This document shows, one piece after another, positions 10,401 through 19,300 of a stretch of 22,498 nt of DNA. The stretch spans positions 1-22,498 of the forward strand of contig FWWN02000352.1 of the NCBI GenBank assembly GCA_900175165.2, given 5' to 3'. The first letter of the stretch is position 1, and each line of letters opens with the position of its first letter. The position numbers and the translations under genes are program-made. This stretch comes from Rhizomucor pusillus. Taxonomy: Eukaryota > Mucoromycota > Mucoromycetes > Mucorales > Lichtheimiaceae. A model generated the notes under the pieces. It did not search any database. It had not been told where the DNA came from and worked only from the letters and a program-made list of their open reading frames with translations.

Positions 10401-11053
10401 GATGTTGTTCCGCTGCGGGTGATCCCACCGCTGGTGATGGGATCCGTGAACTATTACATGATAGGATTGAATCCTGCATTGCCTGTCTTTGGCAAGTTCC
10501 TTCTAGTCCTTGTGCTCTTCAACTTGGCTGCAGCGGGCCTTTGTCTATGTTTCGCAACAGCGTTCAAGAATGTATCTGCTGCCAACTTGCTGGCCAGCTT
10601 GGTAATGCTTTTTTCTATGCTTTTTGGCGGATTTTTGCTCAACAAAGGTAAGCACTGGTCCGAAAAAAGGAAGAGAATTATGGGTTAATTGGATGCTTTG
10701 TTTACAACAGATCACATACCCGTATTTCTAAAGTAAGTTCTTCCCTCGACCGGAAAAATTTGGAGATTCGCTTTCTAACTAACTGACTGAATGGCCTTTT
10801 TTATAGTTGGTTAAAGTACTTGAGTTTTTTCAACTACGGATACGAGGCATTGATTGTAAATGAACTCAAAGATATCACGCTTCGGGATCGTTCCATCGCC
10901 GATATACAGATTCCAGGTCCCATCATTTTGGCAAGGTTCGGTTTCAACGGTCAAGCATTTTGGACGGATGTAGTTCGTTTGTGTATATTTACTATAGTTA
11001 CATTCTCAATATCGTTCCTGTTCCTCAAGTATCTTGTAAAAGAACGTAGATAG
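7459..11053 (+). CDS. ADP1: ADP1-like ABCG-family transporter with Cys-rich ectodomain (about 957 aa, 12 exons)
   Basis: A half-size ABCG transporter of the yeast Adp1 type; substrate unknown. Exons: 7459-7597, 7663-7753, 7820-7947, 8010-8138, 8218-8298, 8367-8444, 8512-8612, 8675-9614, 9673-10046, 10104-10647, 10711-10732, 10807-11053; all eleven phases agree. A Cys-rich, EGF-like N-terminal region (CPVCFNC, CECPVGWGG, CDDGWGGVNCNVC) covers residues 15-250. One membrane segment lies near 258-278. The ATPase has Walker A GPSGAGKS (346-353), signature ISGGEKRR (453-460) and Walker B LFLDEP (Asp477-Glu478). An acidic/basic linker then leads to the ABC2 membrane domain ending YLVKERR. Introns 2 (7754-7819) and 5 (8299-8366) are GC-AG. 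The start is uncertain: this ATG gives no signal peptide, though the ectodomain topology requires one, and the frame is blocked by a TAA near 7405. A short upstream exon may have been missed. Confidence 0.87.
7754..7819 (+). other. GC-AG intron (transporter intron 2)
   Basis: Donor GACGG|GCAAGTAACC, acceptor TTGTAG|GTGG. Splicing here restores CDDGWGGVNC, the conserved family sequence. The only nearby GT (4 nt downstream) puts the next exon out of frame. Confidence 0.85.
8299..8366 (+). other. GC-AG intron (transporter intron 5)
   Basis: Donor GTTG|GCAAGTATAG, acceptor ATAAAG|ATATG, with a CTAAT branch-like motif 26 nt before the end. Joining gives MCGKEVDMSELVANVKGP, which aligns with the family's CG...DI.DFL...IKGP. 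A 29-nt version ending at 8327 also keeps frame but is too short. Confidence 0.75.
10711..10732 (+). other. 22-nt microexon of the transporter gene
   Basis: The exon is flanked by ACAACAG upstream and GTAAGT downstream. It encodes (D)HIPVFL(N), between LLNK and WLKYLSFFNYGYEA. Including it is the only way to keep frame and the conserved sequence between the last two transporter exons. Confidence 0.85.
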
Positions 11054-11057
11054 TTCT

Positions 11058-11964
11058 TTATTTTTTGCCAAATAACGACTTTAACTGTGAGCCAATTGAT
11101 TTTCTGTTGCTGTTCGGTTGTTGCGGTGGTGGGGATGGTGGGAGTATTTGTTGCTGCTGTTGCTGTTGTGGTGGTGGAGGTGGTGGTGGTGGCGGCTGTT
11201 GTTGTTGTTGTTGTTGTTGTTGTTGCTGCTGCTGCTGCTGCTGCGGCGGCGGCGGCGGCAGCGGTACAGCCTGCTGAGTCTTCTGCTCCTGCTGCGATGG
11301 AGGCTGATTGTTACTTTGCTGCTTGCTATGTGCCAAAGCGGCTGGATTTAGACTAGACATTCGCAGGGCATCGTGCAAGTAGGCTGACTTTGTTGCTACG
11401 AGTGCTTCTTCGTAAGTGAACTATGACGAATTCAACGTCAATAGTCGCACGTAGTAGGATGAACTCGAGAAAGCTTTACCCATCGTCTTTCTCGTTTCTT
11501 CTTTTCCGGGAACTTCTTCGCCACTTCGCTAATTTCCAATTCGTATATCCAGTGATGTGCTTTTATGCCCTTCTTATTCCGTTCTTCAAAGACACCGATG
11601 TGGCGCGTAATTCGACCTTTAATGCCAGCTTCTTCCCATGTTTCACGCAGCGCTGCCTGCTCCTGCGTTTCGTCTTGCTCCCATCCTCCCTTTGGCTAAT
11701 GTCGTTGTCGGGTTAGGATCGAGTATCGGGTCACTCTTTCGATATATATATATATATACTCACCATCACCCATGCACCCTCCTTTTTTCGAGAGGATACA
11801 AGAAGGAAACGTTTATTGACAGGGTCTATCGGAAGGCAGCCAGCAACCTGCCGAATATTATCTTCATTTACGACATCTTGACCGTGGCCATGACGTGCTT
11901 TTTTGGTATATTCAATTTGCGTTTCGGGTGGTGGTGTTGTGGCTCTCTCTGCGGTCTGTGCCAT
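11058..11964 (-). CDS. DDP1: Nudix hydrolase, diphosphoinositol polyphosphate phosphohydrolase type, with Gln/Pro-rich tail (259 aa, 3 exons)
   Basis: By family, hydrolyses diphosphoinositol polyphosphates and diadenosine polyphosphates. Exons on the minus strand: 11964-11764, 11695-11480, 11420-11058, both introns phase 0. The Nudix box at residues 70-92 is complete: G70, E76, then RETWEEAGI (84-92). Flanking PKGGW and RRWFTYEEAL are typical of the Ddp1/Aps1 subfamily. The start MAQTAERA is preferred to an upstream in-frame ATG (12036) because family similarity begins soon after it. The tail is unusual: P5 (194-198), Q16 (199-214), P9 (215-223), Q7 (224-230), more Pro, then a basic end [12 protein letters not shown]. 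Yeast Ddp1 lacks such a tail. The first intron holds an (AT)n run. Its stop faces the transporter stop across 4 bp. Confidence 0.9.
11148..11258 (-). repeat. Trinucleotide repeat coding poly-Pro/poly-Gln
   Basis: Read on the minus strand, mixed CAA/CAG and CCN codons encode P5-Q16-P9-Q7 in the Nudix protein. The pure Gln block is 11196-11243. Codon mixing (CAG at one end, CAA at the other) suggests an older, partly interrupted expansion. The long Cys, Val or Leu frames on the plus strand here are mirror images of this repeat, not genes. Confidence 0.9.
11741..11758. repeat. (AT)n microsatellite inside Nudix intron 1
   Basis: An alternating AT run lies just inside the 5' end of the Nudix first intron (11696-11763), starting a few bases after its GTGAGT donor. 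Length variation would be expected, but it lies outside coding sequence. Confidence 0.8.
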
Positions 11965-12164
11965 TTTTTGTGGGAAAAGCAAGCGAGAGAGGGAGTCATA
12001 CAGGGATTCGCAGTTTTTTGGAAGCTCCTGTTGCAAAACAAAAACTCCGCTATTTCAATGGGTGGTTGTTCGACCAATTCTGTTCTAAAATTATTATCCA
12101 TGCAATTTTTGCCAAGCCAATAACAGCTTCAAATACACTTCAAAAATTGCTTGGAAGTGCTATT

Positions 12165-12510
12165 TTACCAGTCAGTCTTTTTATTTATACAATCGGTAGA
12201 AGACGATTTAGAATGCCTAATCCAGCCTTGGCAATGGTTGGCTGTCACTTTCTTACATGCCTCTTGAATACACCTTGCCAGGTTGTCTTCTTTTGTCAAT
12301 TTAGTTTTCGTGACTCCATCCTTGAGCAACGCTCAGCATTCTTCAATAGAATTCAAAAATGGAGAGTTTGGAGAAAGGTATAGCGATATATGACCAAGTT
12401 TCTAGATGGCGTAGACGACTTCTCCGTGGTGGAATACAAGTAAGATGCTGAGTTTCGTTGATGTTATCCAGCAGAAGGAATAGGTCGATGATAAGGATGA
12501 GCGCGCTGAG
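12165..12510 (-). pseudogene. Tc1/mariner-type transposase relic (C-terminal part)
   Basis: The minus strand carries the end of a DDE transposase. LLLDN (second catalytic Asp region, near 12470) is followed by a frameshift, then LYLSPNSPFLNSIEEC matches the hallmark YLPPYSPFLNPIEE.W with the third catalytic Glu. The frame continues KLTKEDNLARCIQEACKK and CQGWIRHSK to a stop at 12165. Damage includes a TAG in AI*KLG, a TGA where the family has Trp after EEC, and the frameshift. Upstream, the N-terminal DNA-binding part could not be read. Terminal inverted repeats were not identified. The element is inactive. Confidence 0.8.
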
Positions 12511-12668
12511 CGACAGATGGATGGTATAAGCGAGAGCGATGAACAAGACTGGAGAAACTAAGCGCTTGACGAGGAGGAGGTGGGGAAATCGAGGACCGTT
12601 TTGATACGAAACTGTTGTTGTTGTTGTTTCTAGGTGAAGGAAGAGCGCCAGACCGACTAGTTGAATTC

Positions 12669-14025
12669 AAGGCAGAAAAGACACCAGAACCATATCACAG
12701 TACCATCGCACGAAGTGCCTTTGTCCGAATTGATCGGCGTAGGCTTCAACAACAGAGGCAAAGGGGTCGTAACTGTCCCAACCGGCTTTGTAAATTCGCC
12801 TCGAAATATTATAACGCAAGCTATACTTTTCTAATGCTAGGAAGTCTGCATGGATCTTCGCCTTAGATAGATGGATGGTTTCATGCATCGGTTCGCAAAA
12901 ACATAGGATTTCAATTGTTGGGACGACACCATCCGCGCTGTAGTTAGGCACACCTTATATAATCCAATCCTTGAGTAGCGCTTCCCCAACTTTGAAGTCA
13001 CAGGCCAACCCAGGGACGGTGTGTGCAGCATTTTGAAGTAAAGGCCAAAGCGTGAAATGGCAGTAACCAACTACACTTTCCATTAAAGGGCATTCGTGAA
13101 TCTCGTTGTGGACTTGTTCGGAGCTGTGCGTAGGAATCTACACAGTCCGAGTAACCAACAGAGCTTGGCGGTAATGTCCGATGCTGACAAAGCGTTAGGA
13201 CCCAGAGAGCGTAGACGAGTAATAACCGGGGAAAATATCGACATCCTGTCGAACAGATGAGCGGATGGTCTGTTCGTTGAGTGATTTGAAAAATGTATTG
13301 TATAGCCGGCTGGAAACAGTCGGTGACCGATCATCGAACAATCGAGAATAGCCGAACAATAGTTCTCGCACGTTGCTATCGTCCATTGATAGTGACGGCG
13401 GTCATGGGCCAGAAAGTTGATGAGGCTGATTGGTCCTTGCAGGCTGTAAGGCTTCGAGAGACCGTTCGCGACACCAGTCGAGGTAGCGCTTTTGAATACG
13501 TCTATATTCTTGTCTTGCTTTCTGTCGGTCTAGGTGTAAGATGTTCTCATATGCGTCCAAATCTACGCCGTGAAGTATGAGGCGGCGCAATTTGTTCTCC
13601 ATGCTGTGAGGCTCCAATCTGGGTTCTTCTCGAGAATGTTTGTTGGTTGGCCTAGAGCGGGGAGGACTGCATGTCGAGGTATGTGGATTGGTGTCGTCTG
13701 ACTCAGTAATTGAAGTGTCGGGAACCATATGGCGGATGGCCTCCAAGTGTGATGGTGATCGCTTTGGCTTGGTCCATCTGGAGCTTCTGTAGAATCTGAG
13801 ATTAAGATTCCATGGGGAACATATGTAACAGCTGCCCGTGTGTGCCCAACTGATTGACATTGCGTCTGTTGCTGTCACTAGCGGGCTGATTGTTGAATCT
13901 CATCGCGATGAGGTCGATCGAGTGGGGTCCCCACATCTGGTCCAAGGTGGCAAAGAATGCTCGATCGATGGTTCACTCCAGTTGGCGAGATGCTACATCC
14001 GCCGGATTGAACCTTACCGCTGATG
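12669..14025 (-). mobile_element. Decayed DIRS-like tyrosine-recombinase retrotransposon fragment
   Basis: Pieces appear in DIRS order on the minus strand. The RNase H end reads FNPADVASRQLE then, after TGA, FFATLDQMWGPHSIDLIAM (about 14010-13870). The linker typical of DIRS elements follows (CYICSPWNL near 13815; WRPSAIWFPTLQLLS in another frame). A recombinase core-binding helix (YRRIQKRYLDWCRERSL, near 13470) comes next. Then LINFLAHD and SASDITAKLCWLLGLCRFLR (about 13420-13120). A last frame, 13386-12669, holds further coding-like sequence broken by three stops; SKAKIHADFL with AGWDSYDPFASVVEAY may be the recombinase end. At least three frameshifts and several stops make it non-functional. 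The reverse transcriptase and the split repeats of complete DIRS elements were not found. Confidence 0.65.
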
Positions 14026-16318
14026 ATTGCTAAACCTCCGCAAAAACATTGCTATTTTTGGAGACCAAGCGCCCAAGAATAATGTAAGCAAAGGGGACCA
14101 CTCTTCAAATTTCGTCTACATAACAGACGGGTGGGATTGATGAGGTAATATTCCCGCAAACATTGGAAATTTACACAGCGGGCACTGGAAATATGTATAG
14201 ATTATTGCTCTTTGATATATAGTGAGTTTTGTAGCCATATGAAACATTGTAATGGTTATCAAGTAAATGAATTTATAACATGATGTACGTAGAAAAGAGC
14301 ATAGTGATCTTGATTGACAAGGTTGGTCAGGGAAGGAGTTCAGTTGCTTACCGATGTCTTGATTGCAGCCGTCATCGTTAATCGTTTATACCGCGATGGA
14401 ACAGGGCAGTGCTGCCAAGGATGTAACTGCTCGTTAAGCGTCGATATCTAATTTTCCCAGCAGGCTACCTAAGACAATACCGGAGCAATAATTGCAATGA
14501 ATCCAATCTACTACGTGCTGCTTCGTAAAAGCCGAATGCTGGAGAATAAATGTTAACGCGGTTGTCCCAGAAGCAATCGATACAGATGACAACGATGTCT
14601 GCAACTGCCGAGTTTGGTAGTAAGGATTGCATCAAATGACAGGAAGGCAAAAAGCAGCCTTTACTTTCATACAATGTTCTGTCGTCCTTCGTTTAAAGAG
14701 AGCCGAAACAGGTCTAAGAATAATACCAACAAGATGGAAATATTCCTTGCAGACTTTGGCATGCTTTTTATTTGGTTTCTTATACATATGTAGTGCCATC
14801 GAAGATCTCCGTCATGTTCGAGCTTTTTAGTTTTTATAACACTGCAATCTAGTTCAAAAGGTCAGCTTTCTTTGCAAATATTATTCGTGCCAAACCGTAG
14901 CACGGCGATGAGCATGAAGCACTCGAGCGATCGGTAACGGAAAACAAGTTTTGATAAAGTCTTTTAGCAGGATGTAATAATCCATGCGTAATGCAGTTAT
15001 GCACGGTGCAACAGCAAGGCACAAGCCAGTTATGTAGACGGGCTTTTTTAAAACATTTGCTGGATCATCTGTTTGCTGATCCCTGTCCCCTTAACTGGTT
15101 AAAAATACAAATATTGACAAGCATGCTTATGCCACATGTATCATCATTGCGACTTGCATCAGCGTAGTTGCGCTAGTGACAGGCACTAGTCGAGCTGGGA
15201 ATATTGACCAAGCTGCGTGGATCGGTGACATGTTGCTGGCACGTGGTAGGTCGATATCAAGGCCAAAATCAGCAGCAGATGTTGTTGTCAATGAAAATAG
15301 GCATCGATCATTCTCCTGGTTAATTTCGACCGGCAACTGCAGAAATATATCAAGTTAGCAGATGCCCCACACAAAAGGGCGAGGATCAGGCACAAGTTTC
15401 GGATATGCACAACAGCAACAATAAATGGCGACGATTAATTACGTTCGCGCAGGATGCTGATCAGCATAGTCAAGGCCATGCGAGATAAACACACGCAAAG
15501 CAGTAAATCAGCAGCAGCAGCAGCATCCTTGACACTTGCGTGTTCAGTCTCCATCCATCTTGCTTTTTAGATATCTGCTGGGATGGTTCAGTGTCCTTTG
15601 TGAAACCGTGCGGTTCAGGAGCGGTTTCTTGTTTTGATCAACATCCGTTGTTTACGCTCCATCAAAACAGTAAAAAGGTGCAGAAAGAGAGATATTGATT
15701 TCCGAGCATTTCGTCGTGCATAAAGGTGGAAAGCGTTGCTACTGCTGCTACTGCTGCCGCTGCTGCTGACATAGTCAACATCCCACCTTTACTCTTCTTC
15801 TCCCGCATTGGAAAGAGACATCGCCTATTTCGAACCCCGTTTTGGCTTCTTTCACGTCCTTTTCAGGTCCACTTTCAGCAACACTCCCAGTGTGGTCCAC
15901 ACCACTCTCTCTCCCCCTCTTGTTAGTTTTCGACGAACGAACCGTTCTTCACCAGCCACCGCGTTAGACGTTTGACATTGCCACTGCGATTCGCACCTGC
16001 ATTGTTCCTTGCAAGAGGGAGTCATCTGCAACTCATCCTCACTGCCTCTCTTTCCTACCGACCTTCACCCCTTATTTAACCTCGAATTAATTTTACTATC
16101 GACCTTTTTTTTTTTTTGCCCTCTTTGCTGCACCGAAGCTATATTCGCCACCAACCCGGCTCGGTTACCACCTCGGCTCGTATAAGGAGTATCTGTGAGT
16201 CTCTTTTTTTATTCCGTTGTTTTCTTTCTCTTTTGCAACAACAAAAGAGATCAGAAAATCAAAACCAGAATAAGATTGTGCTCATCGAGGGAAATTGTAT
16301 AATCCCAATATAGAGTTC
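14026..16318. other. 2.3-kb region with no recognisable gene; leader and promoter of the kinase gene at its right end
   Basis: Open frames are short (60-70 codons), none with a known domain. The minus-strand frame 14674-14465 (VADIVVICIDCFWDNR) and the next minus frame (15336-15127, no ATG) look vaguely coding but were not identified; they could be more transposon debris. CAG repeats occur at 15509-15524. From about 15780 the plus strand becomes pyrimidine-rich, with a T13 run at 16105-16117, typical of fungal promoters and leaders. A GTGAGT donor at 16196 and an ATATAG acceptor ending at 16312 could bound a 5'-UTR intron of the kinase gene. Confidence 0.4.
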
Positions 16319-19300
16319 ATGTCATCGCCGACCGTAACAGGACCTACCATTGCCGACTCGTGGATACATATGCATCAACAGGGATATGGAGCGCAACAGT
16401 CAACGATGGACAGTGGACGGTATACGAAATCGACCGCCAGCAGCAGATCACGCGCATCCAGCAAACTCACCAGTCGCAAAAGCTTCAAAGAGCTCATGCA
16501 AAGTGTGGACGAAGATTCGGGTATGAGTCGAGACGGAATATACGAAGCGTTCGCGCAGATGGAGAACGATGATTTTGAGCCGCAAGAAGCAGCAGCAGCA
16601 TCAACGCGACGGGCAGGTGGTGGTGGCATGGAGACAACTGTGCGATTGCGACGCAAGTCTCGGGTGCCAGTGACCGATGATGAAAGTACTATGCGAACGA
16701 ATGTGAAACGTGCCTCTGTCAATACGTCGCAAGGAAACAATGAATCTCCCCGTGCGCGCCCTTTGAATACAAAAAAGTCAATCGAGAGCATTACTCGACG
16801 ACGGGCATCTGCAGCTGCGCAGCCATCACCGCGCACAGGGCCTACCAAGGTCAACGCTGCTGCTGCTGCCGCCACCACCAAGAGTCGATACTCATCCACC
16901 ACAGCAGACACGGAAGCAAACAGCAGCGGCAGCAGACTAGCAGCAGATTACCGCCGCCGACGTTCTATCCCAGACAACAGCAGCGGAGGAGACGTGAGAT
17001 CACTGCGCAGTGGTGGCAGCAGCAACAGCGGAAAATCATCAATGCACGACGGCAGCAGCAGCAGCAGCAGCAGCGGCGGCAATGTCATCAAACTCGCAGA
17101 CGCTCTTCGAGACTCACTCATTGTGGAACGCAAATTAGCTCGACAGGAACTCGGACTCTGTTCCGACAAGACAGACCCATCATCACATGCCCCAGGCGAA
17201 CGCACCAGGGCAGCCCTAAAGTCACCACCATCCGACGCTGCTGCTGCTGCAGCTGCTACCTCCACTACTACTCCCACCAGCACTACCGCAGCTAATAACA
17301 CCAACAGAAAGACATCAGTGCTGCTTTCTGGACGCAGAGCATCCGCCAGACTAGACCAACAGCGCCGGAAATCCGTCCACGATGACTCACAGAGAACAAC
17401 GGCAGATATAATTAGTGATGCCAAACGACGACTCAGTCTCGGCAAGGAGAAAATGCGTGATGTAGAGAGGGCTGCTGCGGCCAGCGTGGCTGCAAAGGCA
17501 GCAAAGGAACCTCGACGGCGGACACTCTCCAGTGGATCTATCTTGCGCACAGGCGTGCTGAAAGATGAGCTTGAACGTCGCAGATCAACAGCGTCCCGCG
17601 GCACGCCTCCGTCGTCAAGTGGCGAGAGCTACATGAGGCCTACGATTGCTGATCTTCGCCGCAGATCTTCGGTTGCGAACGGAGACGAGCGGGAAGAGTC
17701 CCTGGTCATGCTTGCGACGAAACGGCGGTCAGCACTTGCATCGAGTAGAGCTAGCAGGAGAGGTGATCAGAGCGGAAGTCGCGCAAGCAGTGCAAGTTCC
17801 TCCGGCGGCGGCGGTCAGGGAACTACTCCGGGACCTGATGATGATGGCAGCGCAAAAAAATCGGCAGCAGCGTTGCGGCGGCAGAGCCGAGGATCCGATG
17901 CATCATCCACGGAAACGGCTAGCACGAAAACCAGTGCTGCTGCCAGATCAAGGAAGAAATCGATCGTCGCTATGGATGATTCGTCCCTAGGAGTAAGAAG
18001 AGTCAGACGCATGTCAAGGACTGAGAGTTTGAAAGAAGGCGTGCCGACATCGCCGTCGCTCAACGCTGCCCTGGCATGGCGCAAGAAGAGCCAGGCTGTA
18101 CAGGAGCAAACATCGAAAGGTGTATCCAGCGCACGTGCTGCGTTTGAAAACAATAGAACTGTTAGAAAACGAGGCAAGGTAATGAGATGGATAGACAATG
18201 CGTATATACGTATTTTGCAAAAGCTAATACCGAGAACAGACTCTGCCAGGCAGCCTGGCTACACCTCCACCAGTGCAATCGCTTCTGCCTCCCATGAAAG
18301 TAGAGCCGATCAAGCTATCTATACCGAAATCGTCGTCAGGGAAAGACGCATCCACACCAACAACACGAGTACCGAAGCCTTCATCTTCTAAAACGATAGG
18401 ACGCCCAGACGCGTCGAGAACGCCCAGTACGGGTCGCGGCGGTAGCAGCGAGGAAGAAGCAACCAAAGCTGTGCCAAGTGGGGACCGACGCTCGTCGCTG
18501 AAGACAACCGCTTCCCGGATCACTCCCGCAGCTTCACCGCGCGAGAACGTAGCAATAACTGCATCACCTAGAACACGGCCTGTGGCCACCAGTCAAATCG
18601 CCAGTGCTCGCAAGCTTTCGCTTTCCACTGTAAATAGCAAAACCGGAATATCAGCCAGCGAAGAAGCATCACCGTCACTGGGGCCATATTCGGCAGGCTT
18701 ACTACCTCCTCGCTCGAGGAAAATCAGTACGAGCAGCATGAACGCAGCTAGCAGCGCACGGTTAGCAGCAGCAGCAGCTGCTGCTGCAAGCAGCGGCGGT
18801 AGCAGCCGAAAGAACTCGCTCGCTTCAGTCACCGACCAAGATGTCATCAGCTGCAGCGAAAAGGAAAAGGAACGACATCGTGCCATGAGTCTGCAGGAAC
18901 GACTGCAAGCAATGGTTGCACAGCATGCTATCCAGGACGACTATGCGAATGCCGATTTGCAGTATTCGTTCTTAAGGGAGCGGCGCGCACGTAAAAGTCA
19001 GACGTACGATTACGAGGATCGAGCAGATGATGATGGTGGCCTGCGGTCACCTACAAGCGCAGCTGCTTTAATGTGGGAGAAGGAGATTGCAGAAATTGCA
19101 GCGGCGGGTGTGCGAGGACCAAAGAGTCCGACCACAGCTCTCAAATATTACGCTCCTTACTTATCGTTGTATGAGCGAACCGAGATTCTGGAATACGGCC
19201 AGATTTATTTTATTGGAGATCAGGCTCAAAAGCACCCTGCAACCTTGGATAAACCCGAGCGCAATTTTGGATACGATGATGAACGGGGTGACTACAACAT

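Noticed and set aside
11065..11378. Long plus-strand frames of poly-Cys, poly-Val/Ala and poly-Leu
   Set aside because: They are the complement of the Pro/Gln repeat of the Nudix gene and have no other support.
11895..12383. 162-codon plus-strand frame rich in hydrophobic residues
   Set aside because: It overlaps the Nudix first exon and the transposase relic, both supported on the minus strand; it is their antisense shadow.
13293..14023. Plus-strand frames across the DIRS-like region
   Set aside because: All recognisable retroelement motifs read on the minus strand.
16375..18589. Large minus-strand frames opposite the kinase N-terminus
   Set aside because: They mirror the Ser/Ala/Arg-rich coding strand; low complexity in one strand keeps the other open. 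No family motif is present.
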